Origin: Nitrospirota bacterium
Lineage (GTDB): Bacteria > Nitrospirota > Thermodesulfovibrionia > Thermodesulfovibrionales > JdFR-88
Length of the DNA: 25,448 nucleotides
Direction: 5' to 3'
Assembly: GCA_021819985.1 (NCBI GenBank)
Contig: JAKAEG010000003.1
Coordinates: forward strand, 1 to 25,448
In this document: positions 13,671-21,403 of the stretch, one piece after another
Numbering within the stretch: position 1 is the first letter of the stretch
Layout of the letters: each line of letters starts with the position of its first letter
The notes under the pieces: model-generated
Databases searched by the model: none
The model's input: the letters and a program-made list of their open reading frames with translations, nothing else
What the model was told of the DNA's origin: nothing
Program-made: the position numbers and the translations under genes

Positions 13671-14573
13671 ATGGGAATATTCAATAAGCTTAAAAAAGGA
13701 CTGGAGAAGACCAGGACCGCTCTGGTGGGCGGTATAGACGTGATCTTTTCAGGGGGCAAGCCGCTCACCGAAGAAAGCCTTGAGGAGCTGGAAGAGCTTC
13801 TTATCACCTCTGATATAGGGGTCAAGACCGCATCCGGCATAGTCCAATCCCTGAATGAAAAAAAAGGCGAGATAAAGAAGGCCGGTTCTCCAAGGGAATT
13901 TTTGAAAACGGAGATGACAAACCTGCTTGGAAGACCGGAACCGCTTGTGGTCTTCGGCGACAAGCCTTTCGTTATCCTCACAATAGGCGTAAACGGGGCG
14001 GGCAAGACCACGACCATAGGGAAGCTTGCCTCACGTTTCATGCAGGAAGGCCGCTCCGTGATGCTGGCCGCCGGGGATACCTTCAGGGCTGCCGCAATCG
14101 AGCAGTTGGAGATCTGGGCGCAGAGGAGCGGAGCGCAATTAATTAAACAGCAGGCTGGCGGTGACCCGGCCGCAGTTGCCTTCGATGCCGTAGAAGCGGC
14201 AAAAAAACGGGGCGTGGACGTCGTTATTGTGGACACCGCGGGCAGGCTTCATACGAAAACGCCGCTTATGGAGGAGCTTAAAAAAGTCCACAGGGTAATT
14301 CAAAAGGCCATGCCGGACGCCCCACAGGAGACCCTGCTTGTAGTCGATGCCACAAACGGACAGAACGCCTTAAGGCAAGCGGAGCTTTTCAACCAGGCAA
14401 TAGCCGTCACCGGCATCGCCCTTACAAAGCTGGACGGCACCGCAAAAGGCGGGATAGTCTTTACCATTAAGCGCGAGCTTGGCATCCCCATAAAGCTCAT
14501 CGGCATCGGAGAGGCGGTCGATGATCTCAGGGATTTCGATCCAAAGGATTTTATAGACGCGCTTTTCGGGTAA
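13671..14573 (+). CDS. ftsY: Signal recognition particle receptor FtsY
   Basis: An SRP-type GTPase that docks ribosome-nascent chains at the membrane. The 300-residue protein has only the N and G domains. The N domain starts MGIFNKLKKGLEKTR, an amphipathic basic helix able to touch the membrane. The G domain has GVNGAGKTTT (106-115), DTFRAAA (136-142), DTAGR (188-192) and TKLDGTAKGG (about 252-261). The acidic A domain of E. coli FtsY is absent, as in many non-enteric bacteria. GGAAGGAG lies 17 bases before the ATG, unusually far; the nearer AGG may serve. Confidence 0.96.
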   Translation: MGIFNKLKKGLEKTRTALVGGIDVIFSGGKPLTEESLEELEELLITSDIGVKTASGIVQSLNEKKGEIKKAGSPREFLKTEMTNLLGRPEPLVVFGDKPFVILTIGVNGAGKTTTIGKLASRFMQEGRSVMLAAGDTFRAAAIEQLEIWAQRSGAQLIKQQAGGDPAAVAFDAVEAAKKRGVDVVIVDTAGRLHTKTPLMEELKKVHRVIQKAMPDAPQETLLVVDATNGQNALRQAELFNQAIAVTGIALTKLDGTAKGGIVFTIKRELGIPIKLIGIGEAVDDLRDFDPKDFIDALFG

Positions 14574-14590
14574 AAGCAGGGACTCTTAAT

Positions 14591-14615
14591 GGCATGGACG
14601 ACTTTTTGACATGCC
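14591..14615. terminator. Weak hairpin between convergent ftsY and trpF
   Basis: GGCATG (14591-14596) pairs with CATGCC (14610-14615); the loop contains TTTTT. It is the only inverted repeat in the 63-base gap and could terminate either gene. Confidence 0.3.
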
Positions 14616-14636
14616 CGCGCCAAGCTGCAATAGTAT

Positions 14637-15272
14637 TTACGGCACCAGGCCGGGAAAGGGTATCGCCTCTTTTGCCCTATGGATGAACAGGCGCATTTTC
14701 TCGTGGTCTTTGATCCCCTTCTCAAGCTCCACTCCGCTTGAGACGTCCACCCCGTAGGGTTTCACCATCAATATCGCCTGGGCCACGTTGTCCGGGGTAA
14801 GACCGCCCGCCAGTATTATCCTGACGCCGGTCACTTTTGCGTCCAGCGCAATGGACCAGTTGAATATCTGCCCCGTACCCCCGGGAGCCTCAGGCGTGTA
14901 AGTGTCCAGCAGGAAAGCCCCTACCTTATACTCTTTCATGGGTTCGAGGTCGGTCAGCTCCTTTACCCTGATAGCTTTTATGGTCCTTTTGGGGATAATA
15001 CAGGCTTCAGGCGGCTCATTACCATGGAATTGGGCGGCATCCAGCCCCGCCTGCTCCATTATCCGCTCTATGCGTTTTTTTTCTTCATCGACAAAGACGC
15101 CGACAGTGGCCACGAACGGTGGGATGCGGGAAATGATCTCCCCGGCTTTCTCCGGCGATATGTACCGGGGGCTTTTTTTGTAAAAAACGAAACCCAGGGC
15201 GTCCGCCCCGAACTCCGCCGCGGCAAGGGCATCATCATAATTTGTTATTCCGCAGATTTTGACCTTTACCAA
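14637..15272 (-). CDS. trpF: Phosphoribosylanthranilate isomerase
   Basis: It catalyses the Amadori rearrangement of phosphoribosylanthranilate to CdRP in tryptophan synthesis. The 211-residue TIM barrel begins MVKVKICGIT with the catalytic Cys7. The general acid is likely in FLLDTYTP. The phosphate-binding strands IILAGGLTPDNV and GVDVSSGVE close the barrel. Its start overlaps the trpC stop by 7 bases, so the two are translationally coupled. Substrate order (TrpF then TrpC) is the reverse of gene order. Other trp genes are not in the window. Confidence 0.96.
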   Translation of the reverse strand: MVKVKICGITNYDDALAAAEFGADALGFVFYKKSPRYISPEKAGEIISRIPPFVATVGVFVDEEKKRIERIMEQAGLDAAQFHGNEPPEACIIPKRTIKAIRVKELTDLEPMKEYKVGAFLLDTYTPEAPGGTGQIFNWSIALDAKVTGVRIILAGGLTPDNVAQAILMVKPYGVDVSSGVELEKGIKDHEKMRLFIHRAKEAIPFPGLVP

Positions 15273-16054
15273 TTTTTTTCTACCCCCATCAGCTCGTTTA
15301 TCTTTCCCGCGATATCGGCGGACTTCATGAAAATCGTGCCTGCCAGGATGGCGTCCACCCCTGCCTCTTCAAGACGGCCCACGTGGGCCCTTTCGCCTAT
15401 ACCGCTTTCGGATACCACGACTTTGCCGCCGGGGAGTTCCCGTTTAAGTCTAAACGTGGTCTCAAGGTCCATTTTAAGCGTATCAAGGTTTCTGTTGTTT
15501 ATGCCGATTACCGGGACATCCAGGCGCAGGGCGGTCTCAAGGTCTGTCATATCGTGTATTTCAAAAAGGACATCCAGGCCAAGCTCTCCAGCCGTGCCGA
15601 TGAGGTCCTCTGCCTGGTTCTGCGAAATCGCCTTTGCTATAAGCAGTATCGCGTCCGCGCCCGCAGCCCGTGCCTCATAGACCTGATAAGGGTCAAAAAT
15701 GAAATCCTTCCTCAGCACTGGTTTTTTAGCGGTTTTCTTTACGATTTCGATGTAGGCGAGCGAGCCCTGGAAAAAATCCTCCTCCGTAAGGACGGAAACG
15801 GCCGCCGCTTTTTCCCTGTATATGGCCGCGATCTTTTCCGGATCGAAATCGGCCCTGATGAGCCCCAATGACGGGGAGGCCTTCTTGACCTCCGCGATAA
15901 GGTTTATGCCATCTTTCCTTTTTATTGCCCCCATGAAATCCAGGGTATCCGGCAAGTCCCCGATACGGGACTTTATTTCTCCGGCGGGGCGGCGCACTTT
16001 TTCCGCCGAAAGCCTTTCCTTTCGCCGGCTCAGTATCTCATCCAGTATGGCCAT
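15266..16054 (-). CDS. trpC: Indole-3-glycerol-phosphate synthase
   Basis: It closes the indole ring from CdRP, downstream of TrpF. Of 262 residues, motifs are EVKKASPSLG (catalytic Lys), VLTEEDFFQGSL, VLRKDFIFDPYQV, GINNRNLDTLKM and VSESGI, all typical of TrpC. It is a separate polypeptide, not fused to TrpF as in E. coli. The ATG at 16054 has no close ribosome-binding site; TAAAAT sits 6 bases upstream, so a leaderless message is possible. A two-tier hairpin (16078-16110) lies just beyond. Confidence 0.96.
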   Translation of the reverse strand: MAILDEILSRRKERLSAEKVRRPAGEIKSRIGDLPDTLDFMGAIKRKDGINLIAEVKKASPSLGLIRADFDPEKIAAIYREKAAAVSVLTEEDFFQGSLAYIEIVKKTAKKPVLRKDFIFDPYQVYEARAAGADAILLIAKAISQNQAEDLIGTAGELGLDVLFEIHDMTDLETALRLDVPVIGINNRNLDTLKMDLETTFRLKRELPGGKVVVSESGIGERAHVGRLEEAGVDAILAGTIFMKSADIAGKINELMGVEKNW

Positions 16055-16077
16055 GCATCAATTTTACCATAGGGGGC

Positions 16078-16110
16078 CTGCCTCCTTCGCCTGATTCAGG
16101 CCGGAGGCAG
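16078..16110. promoter_or_regulatory. Two-tier hairpin upstream of trpC
   Basis: CTGCCTCC (16078-16085) pairs with GGAGGCAG (16103-16110), and inside lies CCTGA-T-TCAGG. It is in the divergent gap between trpC and the kinase gene and could be an operator for trpC or a bidirectional structure. Confidence 0.4.
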
Positions 16111-16134
16111 AGGCATATAAACCGAAATGGGTTA

Positions 16135-16164
16135 TTGTCATTTACAATCGGACAATGATATTAT
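16135..16164 (+). promoter_or_regulatory. Promoter of the hybrid kinase gene
   Basis: TTGTCA (16135-16140), 18 bases, TATTAT (16159-16164); each matches consensus at five of six. An inverted pair ATTGTC (16134-16139) / GACAAT (16151-16156) overlaps the -35 and the spacer, a plausible repressor site. Confidence 0.55.
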
Positions 16165-16224
16165 GTGCGTAGCCTGGTTCTGGCGGCTTTTTATTAAAAA
16201 ATGAGGGAATGATTTCCCGGTTTA

Positions 16225-19068
16225 ATGAAACCTTCCGATAAGATAAATGGCAAGGCCGTCCCAGGGGACGCGGATGCAGCCGATATAGCCCTCCACGAAG
16301 CGGAAACAAAATACAAATTATTATTTGAGCAGTCCCCATATGGCATTGTGGTCAATGACATACAGGGGAACATTCTCGATTTTAATGAAAAAGCGCACAA
16401 TGACCTTGGGTATACCAGGGCAGAATTCGCGAAACTTTCGATCTCCGATCTCGACCCGTTCGAGTCATCCGAGGATGTACGCGCCCGGATAGATTCCATA
16501 TTGAAGGAAGGCGGATTGTCCGGGTTCGAGGTAAAGCATCGGGCTAAAAATGGAGAGTTAAGAGACGTCTATGTTATAACCAAGTCCTTTGTTTTATCGG
16601 GACAGACCGTTTTCCATTCGATCTGGCGCGATACTACGGAATGTAAAAAAACAGAGGAGACTCTGCGGAAGTTTGCCGATATCGTGCAGCACACCAGGAC
16701 CGGCATAACGATAGGGGCTGAAGACGGTACCTTGGGGTTAATGAACCCGGCCTTTGCCGAAATGCACGGCTATACGGTCGATGAGCTTTACGGCAGGCCT
16801 ATTACAGATGTATATGCTCCTCAAGTCCGGGCCCTGGTTCCGGAATACGCCGGTATTGTCCATCAGAAGGGATATTACAAATATGAGACACTTCGCCTCC
16901 GCAAGGACGGTTCTGTTTTTCCCGCAGAGGTCGAAGCTTATTCCATAAAGGATGAAGAAGGAAAGGTGCTTTACCGTGTCGCCAATGTCCAGGACATTAC
17001 CGGGCGCAAGCAGATAAAAGCCTATCTTCGCAAAGAGGCGGAACGGGGCGGAATCCTCCTGGAGATGTATGAAAAGGCCGCCCACCTGACGGAAAAAGAG
17101 CTTTACGAATATGTTCTTGAGCAGGCGGTGCGTATTACCGGCAGCGAGATCGGGTTTTTCCATGTTGTTTCCGAGGACCAGGTATCCGTTATTTTAACTA
17201 CATGGGACAGGCATACTCTGAACAGCTGTGCGGCCACGTGCTCGAAACATTATCCGATAGACCAGGCCGGCAATTGGGTCGATTGTGTCCGTCAGGGGCG
17301 CCCTGTTGTATATAACGATTACAAGACCTCTCCAAACAGGCAGGGCATGCCGGAAGGACATTTGCCGATCACCCGTTTTATGAGCATCCCGGTGATGGAG
17401 CGTGAAAAGATCAGGTTCATTGTCGGTGTGGGGAACAAGTCCCTGGATTACGAGGAAAATGATTTGGTCCAACTCCAGATCGTAGCGAACGAGTTGCAAA
17501 AGATCATGATGAGACGGCGCACCCGAGAAGCGCTCCGGCGAAGCGAGGAGTTCATAAGGACCATCCTGGACACTGTAGATGAAGGTTTCCTTGTGGTCGA
17601 CAGGGATTTCAGGATAATTACGGCAAACAGGACTTATTGCGACTGGAGCAATCGCGACAGCCGGTCCATTGCAGGCAGATTTTGTTACGAGGTTTCACAT
17701 AAAGCGCAGCGGCCATGCCATGAGCAAGGGGAAGACTGCGCGGTAAAACGAGTATTCGAAACAGGGGAACCCTGCAAGGCCATGCACAAGCATCAGGACT
17801 CCAAAGGAAATATATTGTATGTTGAAACGAAGGCATTTCCCTTGAGAGACGCATCGGGCGCCGTGGTCTCGGTTATCGAGACGGTCCATAACATTACGGA
17901 ACGGCGCCTGCTTGAGGAAGAACAGCTCAAATCCCAGAAGCTTGAAGCTATCGGCACATTGGCGGGAGGCATCGCCCATGATTTCAGGAATCTCCTGCAA
18001 GGCGTATTCGGGTATATATCTCTGGCAAAGATGGAAATGGACAGGCAGGGGAAATCTTTTTCCGGCCTTGAGCAGGCGGAAAAGGCTCTCAATCTATCCA
18101 TAAATCTGACCAGCCAGCTCCTGACATTTTCAAAAGGCGGCAAACCGGTAAAGAGAAGAACAGATATTTTGCCGGTAATTGAAAACTCGGCAAAATTTGC
18201 CCTGAGCGGCTCCCGCTCCTGTTACCGGCTGACTCACGATGAAGAGCTTTGGAGCATCGAGGCCGATGAAGGACAGATCGCGCAGGTGGTCCAGAATATA
18301 GTGCTGAATGCCAAAGAGGCAATGCCGGACGGCGAAGCAGTAAACATTTCCGTAAGGAACGTGACATCTCGCCATCCCCATTTTCCTGACAAACCCGGAA
18401 TGGGGGAAAATCTGTCCTCCACGGACGGGAAATTCATCTCCATAACCATTGTGGATTCCGGAATGGGAATACCGCAGCAAAACATCTCAAGGATATTCGA
18501 CCCTTACTTTACGACCAAGCAAAAAGGAAGCGGGCTTGGGCTTGCGACCTCATATTCGATCATAAAAAACCACGGCGGGCTGATAGATGTAAGGAGCGGG
18601 GAAGGAAAAGGCAGCACGTTTTCCATCTACCTGCCTGCAATCGGGGCCGAAAAGGAGGAATTTCATACGCCTGTTTCCAGGGCCTGCAGGAAAGCGAGAG
18701 TGCTTGTAATGGATGACGAGGAGATGGTCCGGATGGTCGCCGCAAAGATGCTGGAGTCCATCGGCCACGAGGCGGTATGCACGGAAAACGGGGAACAGGC
18801 GATAGAGAAACTCAAACAGGCTGTCAGCTCCGGAGAATCCTTCGATGTGGCCATTCTCGACCTGACGGTAAAAGGCGGGATGGGAGGAGCGCAGGTTTCC
18901 GTAAAGCTTCGGGAATTGGATACAAACCTCAAAATAATAGTTTCAAGCGGCTACTCGGACAATTCAATAATTTCGAATTACCAGGCCTGCGGGTTTGACG
19001 CATCCCTGAGCAAACCTTACAGCATCGAATCCTTAAGCGGCTGCCTCAAGGGCCTGATCGGGAATTAA
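16225..19068 (+). CDS. Soluble hybrid sensor histidine kinase (PAS-PAS-GAF-PAS-HK-REC)
   Basis: A 947-residue cytoplasmic sensor with no membrane segment. Domains: PAS1 (about 28-140), PAS2 (about 145-265), GAF (about 275-430; RITGSEIGFFHVV, with C335, C339, C354), PAS3 (about 440-565; C487, C498, C505, C517), DHp with phospho-His H585 in GGIAHDFRNLLQ (usual HDFNN has Arg here), HATPase (N-box NIVLNAKEAMP 691-701, DSGMGIP 744-750, GSGLGLATSYSIIKNHGG 768-785), and a C-terminal receiver with acidic pair D830/D831, phospho-acceptor D879 and K930. No HPt or output domain is attached, so the partner is elsewhere. The N-terminal SDKINGK matches the dispersed repeat peptide. The cysteine-rich sensors suggest a redox or metal signal (inference). 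Confidence 0.93.
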   Translation: MKPSDKINGKAVPGDADAADIALHEAETKYKLLFEQSPYGIVVNDIQGNILDFNEKAHNDLGYTRAEFAKLSISDLDPFESSEDVRARIDSILKEGGLSGFEVKHRAKNGELRDVYVITKSFVLSGQTVFHSIWRDTTECKKTEETLRKFADIVQHTRTGITIGAEDGTLGLMNPAFAEMHGYTVDELYGRPITDVYAPQVRALVPEYAGIVHQKGYYKYETLRLRKDGSVFPAEVEAYSIKDEEGKVLYRVANVQDITGRKQIKAYLRKEAERGGILLEMYEKAAHLTEKELYEYVLEQAVRITGSEIGFFHVVSEDQVSVILTTWDRHTLNSCAATCSKHYPIDQAGNWVDCVRQGRPVVYNDYKTSPNRQGMPEGHLPITRFMSIPVMEREKIRFIVGVGNKSLDYEENDLVQLQIVANELQKIMMRRRTREALRRSEEFIRTILDTVDEGFLVVDRDFRIITANRTYCDWSNRDSRSIAGRFCYEVSHKAQRPCHEQGEDCAVKRVFETGEPCKAMHKHQDSKGNILYVETKAFPLRDASGAVVSVIETVHNITERRLLEEEQLKSQKLEAIGTLAGGIAHDFRNLLQGVFGYISLAKMEMDRQGKSFSGLEQAEKALNLSINLTSQLLTFSKGGKPVKRRTDILPVIENSAKFALSGSRSCYRLTHDEELWSIEADEGQIAQVVQNIVLNAKEAMPDGEAVNISVRNVTSRHPHFPDKPGMGENLSSTDGKFISITIVDSGMGIPQQNISRIFDPYFTTKQKGSGLGLATSYSIIKNHGGLIDVRSGEGKGSTFSIYLPAIGAEKEEFHTPVSRACRKARVLVMDDEEMVRMVAAKMLESIGHEAVCTENGEQAIEKLKQAVSSGESFDVAILDLTVKGGMGGAQVSVKLRELDTNLKIIVSSGYSDNSIISNYQACGFDASLSKPYSIESLSGCLKGLIGN
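16233..16255 (+). repeat. Copy of the dispersed repeat at the kinase N terminus
   Basis: TTCCGATAAGATAAATGGC (16233-16251) followed by AAGGC parallels the third anmK copy (TCCGATAA-ATAAAAGGC, 5104-5120) and the upstream-of-cupin copy (AACGGCAAGGC). It encodes SDKINGK at residues 4-10. Confidence 0.4.
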
Positions 19069-19097
19069 CGAGGGCCGGACCCGTAATTTTTACTTTT

Positions 19098-21191
19098 TTA
19101 CCCCGCTCTTCTTTTTCCGCGCCCGGATCTCGAAACGGCAGGCTTTTTCCCATCGTTTTTACCTGCCTTGGCCGGTTTTTCCTTGTAGCCCACCTCGATC
19201 ATCATCTGTTTCATTTTCTTTATCTTGTCCCTGAGCGCCGCCGCCTTTTCGAACTCCAGTTTCGCGGCCGCCGCTTTCATTTCCTTTTCCAGGGCGGTGA
19301 GGGCCTTCTCGCTTAAGGCCTCATATTCCACCTCAGGCTCTTCCTGAACGGTAAAGTAATCCCTCTCATATATGCTGCTCAGGATGTCCTTTATTTTCGA
19401 TTTTATAGTCTGCGGCACTATACCGTTGGCCCTGTTATATTCCTCCTGAATGTGCCGTCTTCTTTCCGTCTCATCGATGGCCTTCTGCATCGAGGCGGTC
19501 ATGCGGTCGGCATACAAAATGACCTTGCCGTTCAAATTCCTCGCTGCCCTGCCCGACGTCTGAATGAGAGAGCGGGCAGAACGCAAAAACCCTTCCTTGT
19601 CCGCGTCCATGATGGCAACCAGCGAGACCTCCGGCAGGTCAAGCCCTTCCCTCAGGAGGTTTACGCCTATGAGGACATCGAAAATTCCCATCCGGAGGTC
19701 CCTCAGTATCTGGATCCGTTCGAGGGTGTCGATATCCGAGTGCAGGTAACGGGCCTTAATGCCCAGTTGGGTGTAGTGGTCGGTCAGGTCTTCGGCCATT
19801 TTCTTGGTTAGCGTCGTCACGAGGGTGCGCTCCCCGTTTCCGGTCCGTTTTTTTATCTCGCCAAGCAGATCGTCCACCTGGCCCGATGCGCTCCTCACGG
19901 TTATCTCCGGGTCCAGAAGGCCTGTGGGCCTCGCTATCTGCTCAACTATTGCCCCTTGTGATTTCTTCAGCTCGTAATCCGCCGGGGTGGCGGAAACGTA
20001 AATGGTCTTTTTCTGCCTGCGCTCGAATTCGGAAAAGGTGAGCGGGCGGTTGTCCAGCGCGGAGGGCAGCCTGAAGCCGAAGTCTATCAGGGTCTGTTTC
20101 CTCGACCTGTCGCCTTCGTACATCCCCCCTATCTGCGGCACGGTCGCATGGGATTCGTCTATACACATGATGAAATCATCCGGGAAATAATCCAGAAGCG
20201 TGTACGGGGGCTCGCCGGGGAGCCTCGCGGTCAAATGCCTGGAATAGTTCTCGATCCCGTGGCAGTATCCGAACTCTTTCAGCATCTCAAGATCGAAAAG
20301 GGTCCTTTGCTCTATTCTTTGCGCCTCGATCTTTTTGCCCATTTTGTTAAAGAGCTGGATGCGTTCACGCAGTTCGTTTTCAATCGCGGTAAGCGCCGGA
20401 TACAGTCTCTCACGCGGGGTTATCCAGTGGCTGTTAGGGAACAGGGCGAACTTGTCGAAACGCCGGAGCTTGTTGCCAGTAAGCGGATCGAATTCCCAGA
20501 GCGCGTCCACATCGTCCCCGAAAAATTCTACCCTCACCGCTTTATCCGATGAAAACGAGGGAAATATCTCGACTATATCTCCTCTTACCCTGAAATGTCC
20601 TCTCGTGAACTCAAGCTCCGCGCGGCCATACTGCATCTCCACCAGCCGCTTAAGTATGGCATTTCGTTCCGTGTGCATCCCCTCTTCTAAAACCAGGTGC
20701 ATGGCCATATAGTCCTCGGGGGAGCCTATACCGTAAATGCAGGAGACGGAGGCGACCACGATGGTGTCGCTTCGCAGCAGGACCGCCCTGGTCGCGGAGT
20801 GCCGGAGCCTGTCAATGTCGTCGTTTATGGCGGAGTCTTTTTCTATGTAGGTATCGGATGCGGGCAGATATGCCTCCGGCTGGTAATAGTCGTAATAGCT
20901 CACAAAGTACTCCACGCTGTTTTCGGGGAAGAGTTCCTTGAACTCGCCGTATAACTGGGCGGCAAGGGTTTTATTATGAGCGATTACAAGGCAGGGGCGG
21001 CCGCTGTTGGCCACCACGTTTGCGATGGTAAACGTCTTTCCGGAGCCCGTGACCCCCAAAAGCACCTGGCTGTCACTACCCTTGCGCAACCCGCTCGTGA
21101 GCTGTTCTATTGCTTTTGGCTGGTCTCCGCTGGGCTTGAAGCCGGATATTATCCTGAACCCGTCTGTCCTGCCGGTGGAAAACATTTTCAA
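19098..21191 (-). CDS. uvrB: Excinuclease ABC subunit B
   Basis: The damage-verifying helicase-like subunit of nucleotide excision repair, handed DNA by UvrA and recruiting UvrC. Of 697 residues: Walker A GVTGSGKT (46-53), the damage-probing beta-hairpin region YYDYYQPEAYLPASDTYIEKD (99-119), Walker B IDESH, motif V LLREGLDLPEVSLVAIMDADKEGFLR and motif VI QTSGRAARN. A C-terminal UVR motif binds UvrC (LEKEMKAAAAKLEFEKAAALRDKI). The TTG at 21191 is chosen because AAGGGG lies 6 bases upstream; an ATG two codons later is too far from it. The basic tail (KPAVSRSGRGKRRAG) is extra. It converges on the kinase with a 29-base gap and no clear terminator. Confidence 0.98.
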   Translation of the reverse strand: MKMFSTGRTDGFRIISGFKPSGDQPKAIEQLTSGLRKGSDSQVLLGVTGSGKTFTIANVVANSGRPCLVIAHNKTLAAQLYGEFKELFPENSVEYFVSYYDYYQPEAYLPASDTYIEKDSAINDDIDRLRHSATRAVLLRSDTIVVASVSCIYGIGSPEDYMAMHLVLEEGMHTERNAILKRLVEMQYGRAELEFTRGHFRVRGDIVEIFPSFSSDKAVRVEFFGDDVDALWEFDPLTGNKLRRFDKFALFPNSHWITPRERLYPALTAIENELRERIQLFNKMGKKIEAQRIEQRTLFDLEMLKEFGYCHGIENYSRHLTARLPGEPPYTLLDYFPDDFIMCIDESHATVPQIGGMYEGDRSRKQTLIDFGFRLPSALDNRPLTFSEFERRQKKTIYVSATPADYELKKSQGAIVEQIARPTGLLDPEITVRSASGQVDDLLGEIKKRTGNGERTLVTTLTKKMAEDLTDHYTQLGIKARYLHSDIDTLERIQILRDLRMGIFDVLIGVNLLREGLDLPEVSLVAIMDADKEGFLRSARSLIQTSGRAARNLNGKVILYADRMTASMQKAIDETERRRHIQEEYNRANGIVPQTIKSKIKDILSSIYERDYFTVQEEPEVEYEALSEKALTALEKEMKAAAAKLEFEKAAALRDKIKKMKQMMIEVGYKEKPAKAGKNDGKKPAVSRSGRGKRRAG

Positions 21192-21225
21192 TCTATACCC
21201 CTTTTTATTTTATCAGGAAAGTTGT

Positions 21226-21258
21226 ATCCCCTGCGGGAATCGAATGCAGGGATTTTTT
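21226..21258 (+). terminator. Hairpin with T-run in the uvrB upstream region
   Basis: ATCCCCTGC (21226-21234) pairs with GCAGGGAT (21246-21253) with one bulged C, followed by T6. No plus-strand gene ends nearby, so it may be a relic or insulate against read-through; I do not see a matching transcript. Confidence 0.35.
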
Positions 21259-21268
21259 AATTGGTCAG

Positions 21269-21370
21269 ATTCGCTCACTGATCGCTATCCATTGAGCTTC
21301 CCTATCGGAAAGCTTATGTAAGGAATTTTCCTTTGCCGTATTCGCTCGCTTTCGCGCTCGCTATCCATTT
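21269..21370 (+). repeat. Imperfect direct repeat upstream of the AhpF-like gene
   Basis: Two copies start ATTCGCTC and end CGCTATCCATT (21269-21293 and 21340-21370); the second has additional CGCT units. Between them lie two small hairpins, AGCTTCC/GGAAAGCT (about 21295-21314) and AAGGAA-TT-TTCCTT (about 21320-21333). Function is unknown. Confidence 0.45.
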
Positions 21371-21396
21371 ACTCATCGTATTTTTCGCCATATAAT
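21368..21396 (+). promoter_or_regulatory. Promoter of the AhpF-like gene, predicted leaderless
   Basis: TTTACT (21368-21373), 17 bases, perfect TATAAT (21391-21396). The expected start of transcription falls at about 21403, next to the ATG at 21404, and no ribosome-binding site is present. Confidence 0.6.
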
Positions 21397-21403
21397 AGCC
21401 TTG

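Noticed and set aside
21226..21258. Possible tRNA or tmRNA T-arm (ATTCGATTCC on the minus strand)
   Set aside because: The flanking stems do not form a five-base T-stem around a seven-base loop and no acceptor or CCA end is present.
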